Positions 63,823-64,000 of a stretch of 64,000 bases of DNA are shown one piece after another; positions within the stretch are counted from its first letter, which is position 1; each line of letters begins with the position of its first letter. The translations under genes and the position numbers were made by a program. The notes under the pieces are model-generated. The model did no database searches, was not told the DNA's origin, and was given only the letters and a program-made list of their open reading frames with translations. Source of the DNA: Bacillus sp. Y1 (GTDB lineage Bacteria > Bacillota > Bacilli > Bacillales > Cytobacillaceae); the NCBI RefSeq assembly GCF_003586445.1, contig NZ_CP030028.1, positions 2,990,501 to 3,054,500 of the forward strand. The letters run 5' to 3'.

Positions 63823-64000
63823 CTACCATGTTATTAGTGAAGCTACTCTTTCCGCAATTAATTGATACCCTTTGCTATTTGGGTGAAACTTGTCTGAAAA
63901 CAAGTAGTCATTCACCTTAAGCTGAAATAAGTCAAAGGTTGGTACAAAAACTGTATTCGGGTATTGATCAAGAAGGTGATTGGTTGAATAATTCCAATCT
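63823..64000 (-). CDS. SGNH/GDSL hydrolase, C-terminal fragment
   Basis: The last 58 residues of a gene that starts beyond the window. The frame ends ...SDKFHPNSKGYQLIAERVASLITW. The D-x-x-H pair (Asp and His of DKFH) is the C-terminal half of the SGNH catalytic set, and HPNSKGYQLIAE is typical of GDSL lipase/esterase ends. It leads into the ABC pair on the same strand. Substrate unknown; likely a secreted or membrane-attached lipase or esterase. Confidence 0.82.
   Translation of the reverse strand, partial: DWNYSTNHLLDQYPNTVFVPTFDLFQLKVNDYLFSDKFHPNSKGYQLIAERVASLITW

Overview
The window looks like chromosome from a low-GC, endospore-forming, facultatively anaerobic member of the Bacillaceae (Bacillota). 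Strong AAGGAGG-type ribosome binding sites, GTG/TTG starts and many intrinsic terminators fit this. So do an Sda checkpoint protein, a CwlC-type amidase, a RacA-like protein, a Spo0M-like protein, a bacterial NO synthase, and T-box/S-box-era Bacillus gene orders. No prophage, IS element, CRISPR, tRNA or rRNA was seen. I cannot name the species.

Layout. 1-1644: end of pyruvate formate-lyase and its activase (fermentation). 1680-3986: NAD salvage (pncB-nadE). 4099-5179: a small membrane ORF with a MifM-like arrest sequence, an SD-masking hairpin and a YidC insertase. 5214-5953: paired fluoride channels. 6029-8092: small genes, a GGCT-like protein and sda. 8206-16032: a SAM-riboswitch methionine operon (metI, metC, yitJ-type, metH). 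16135-18548: 5-oxoprolinase PxpBCA. 18584-21109: coiled-coil protein, ComFB, CorA, then YkvA and Spo0M-like genes behind a yybP-ykoY manganese riboswitch. 21384-30782: a 12-gene minus-strand nitrate locus. 31041-42205: HD protein, Pth2, spore amidase, CNNM protein, amino-acid symporter, VanW, deacetylase-like protein, TPP-riboswitch thiT, chemoreceptor, NO synthase. 42202-50524: AlaX, ABC pair, Ktr/Trk, second CNNM, aspartokinase, YndM. 50576-54371: GntR-ABC-sigma operon. 54528-64000: oxidoreductase, RacA-like, GtrA, DinB, YebC, AIM24, coiled-coil protein, sporulation-type kinase, second ABC pair, SGNH hydrolase end.

Most interesting parts. (1) The leader ORF at 4165-4455 keeps the W-I and acidic-cluster spacing of MifM, and its 3' end forms a perfect 9-bp stem with the yidC ribosome binding site. 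This looks like a nascent-chain insertion sensor controlling YidC. (2) The nitrate locus joins a cytoplasmic Nas/Nap-type molybdoenzyme, a four-cluster ferredoxin, a Tat-exported Rieske protein and a histidine-rich membrane anchor with a Cys4 tail. It also holds three unrecognised small genes, NarK, and an NreA/NreC-like regulatory set with two kinases. It may be an undescribed quinol-linked nitrate reductase. (3) A Mn2+ riboswitch stands before Spo0M-like/YkvA genes rather than a metal exporter, with two tandem hairpins as its output. (4) A 26-bp perfect palindrome lies upstream of the nitrate operon.

The genes fit together as anaerobic metabolism (formate, nitrate), sulfur amino-acid and cofactor homeostasis, envelope stress and spore formation. 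All function calls rest on motifs and recalled family sequences, not on database searches.
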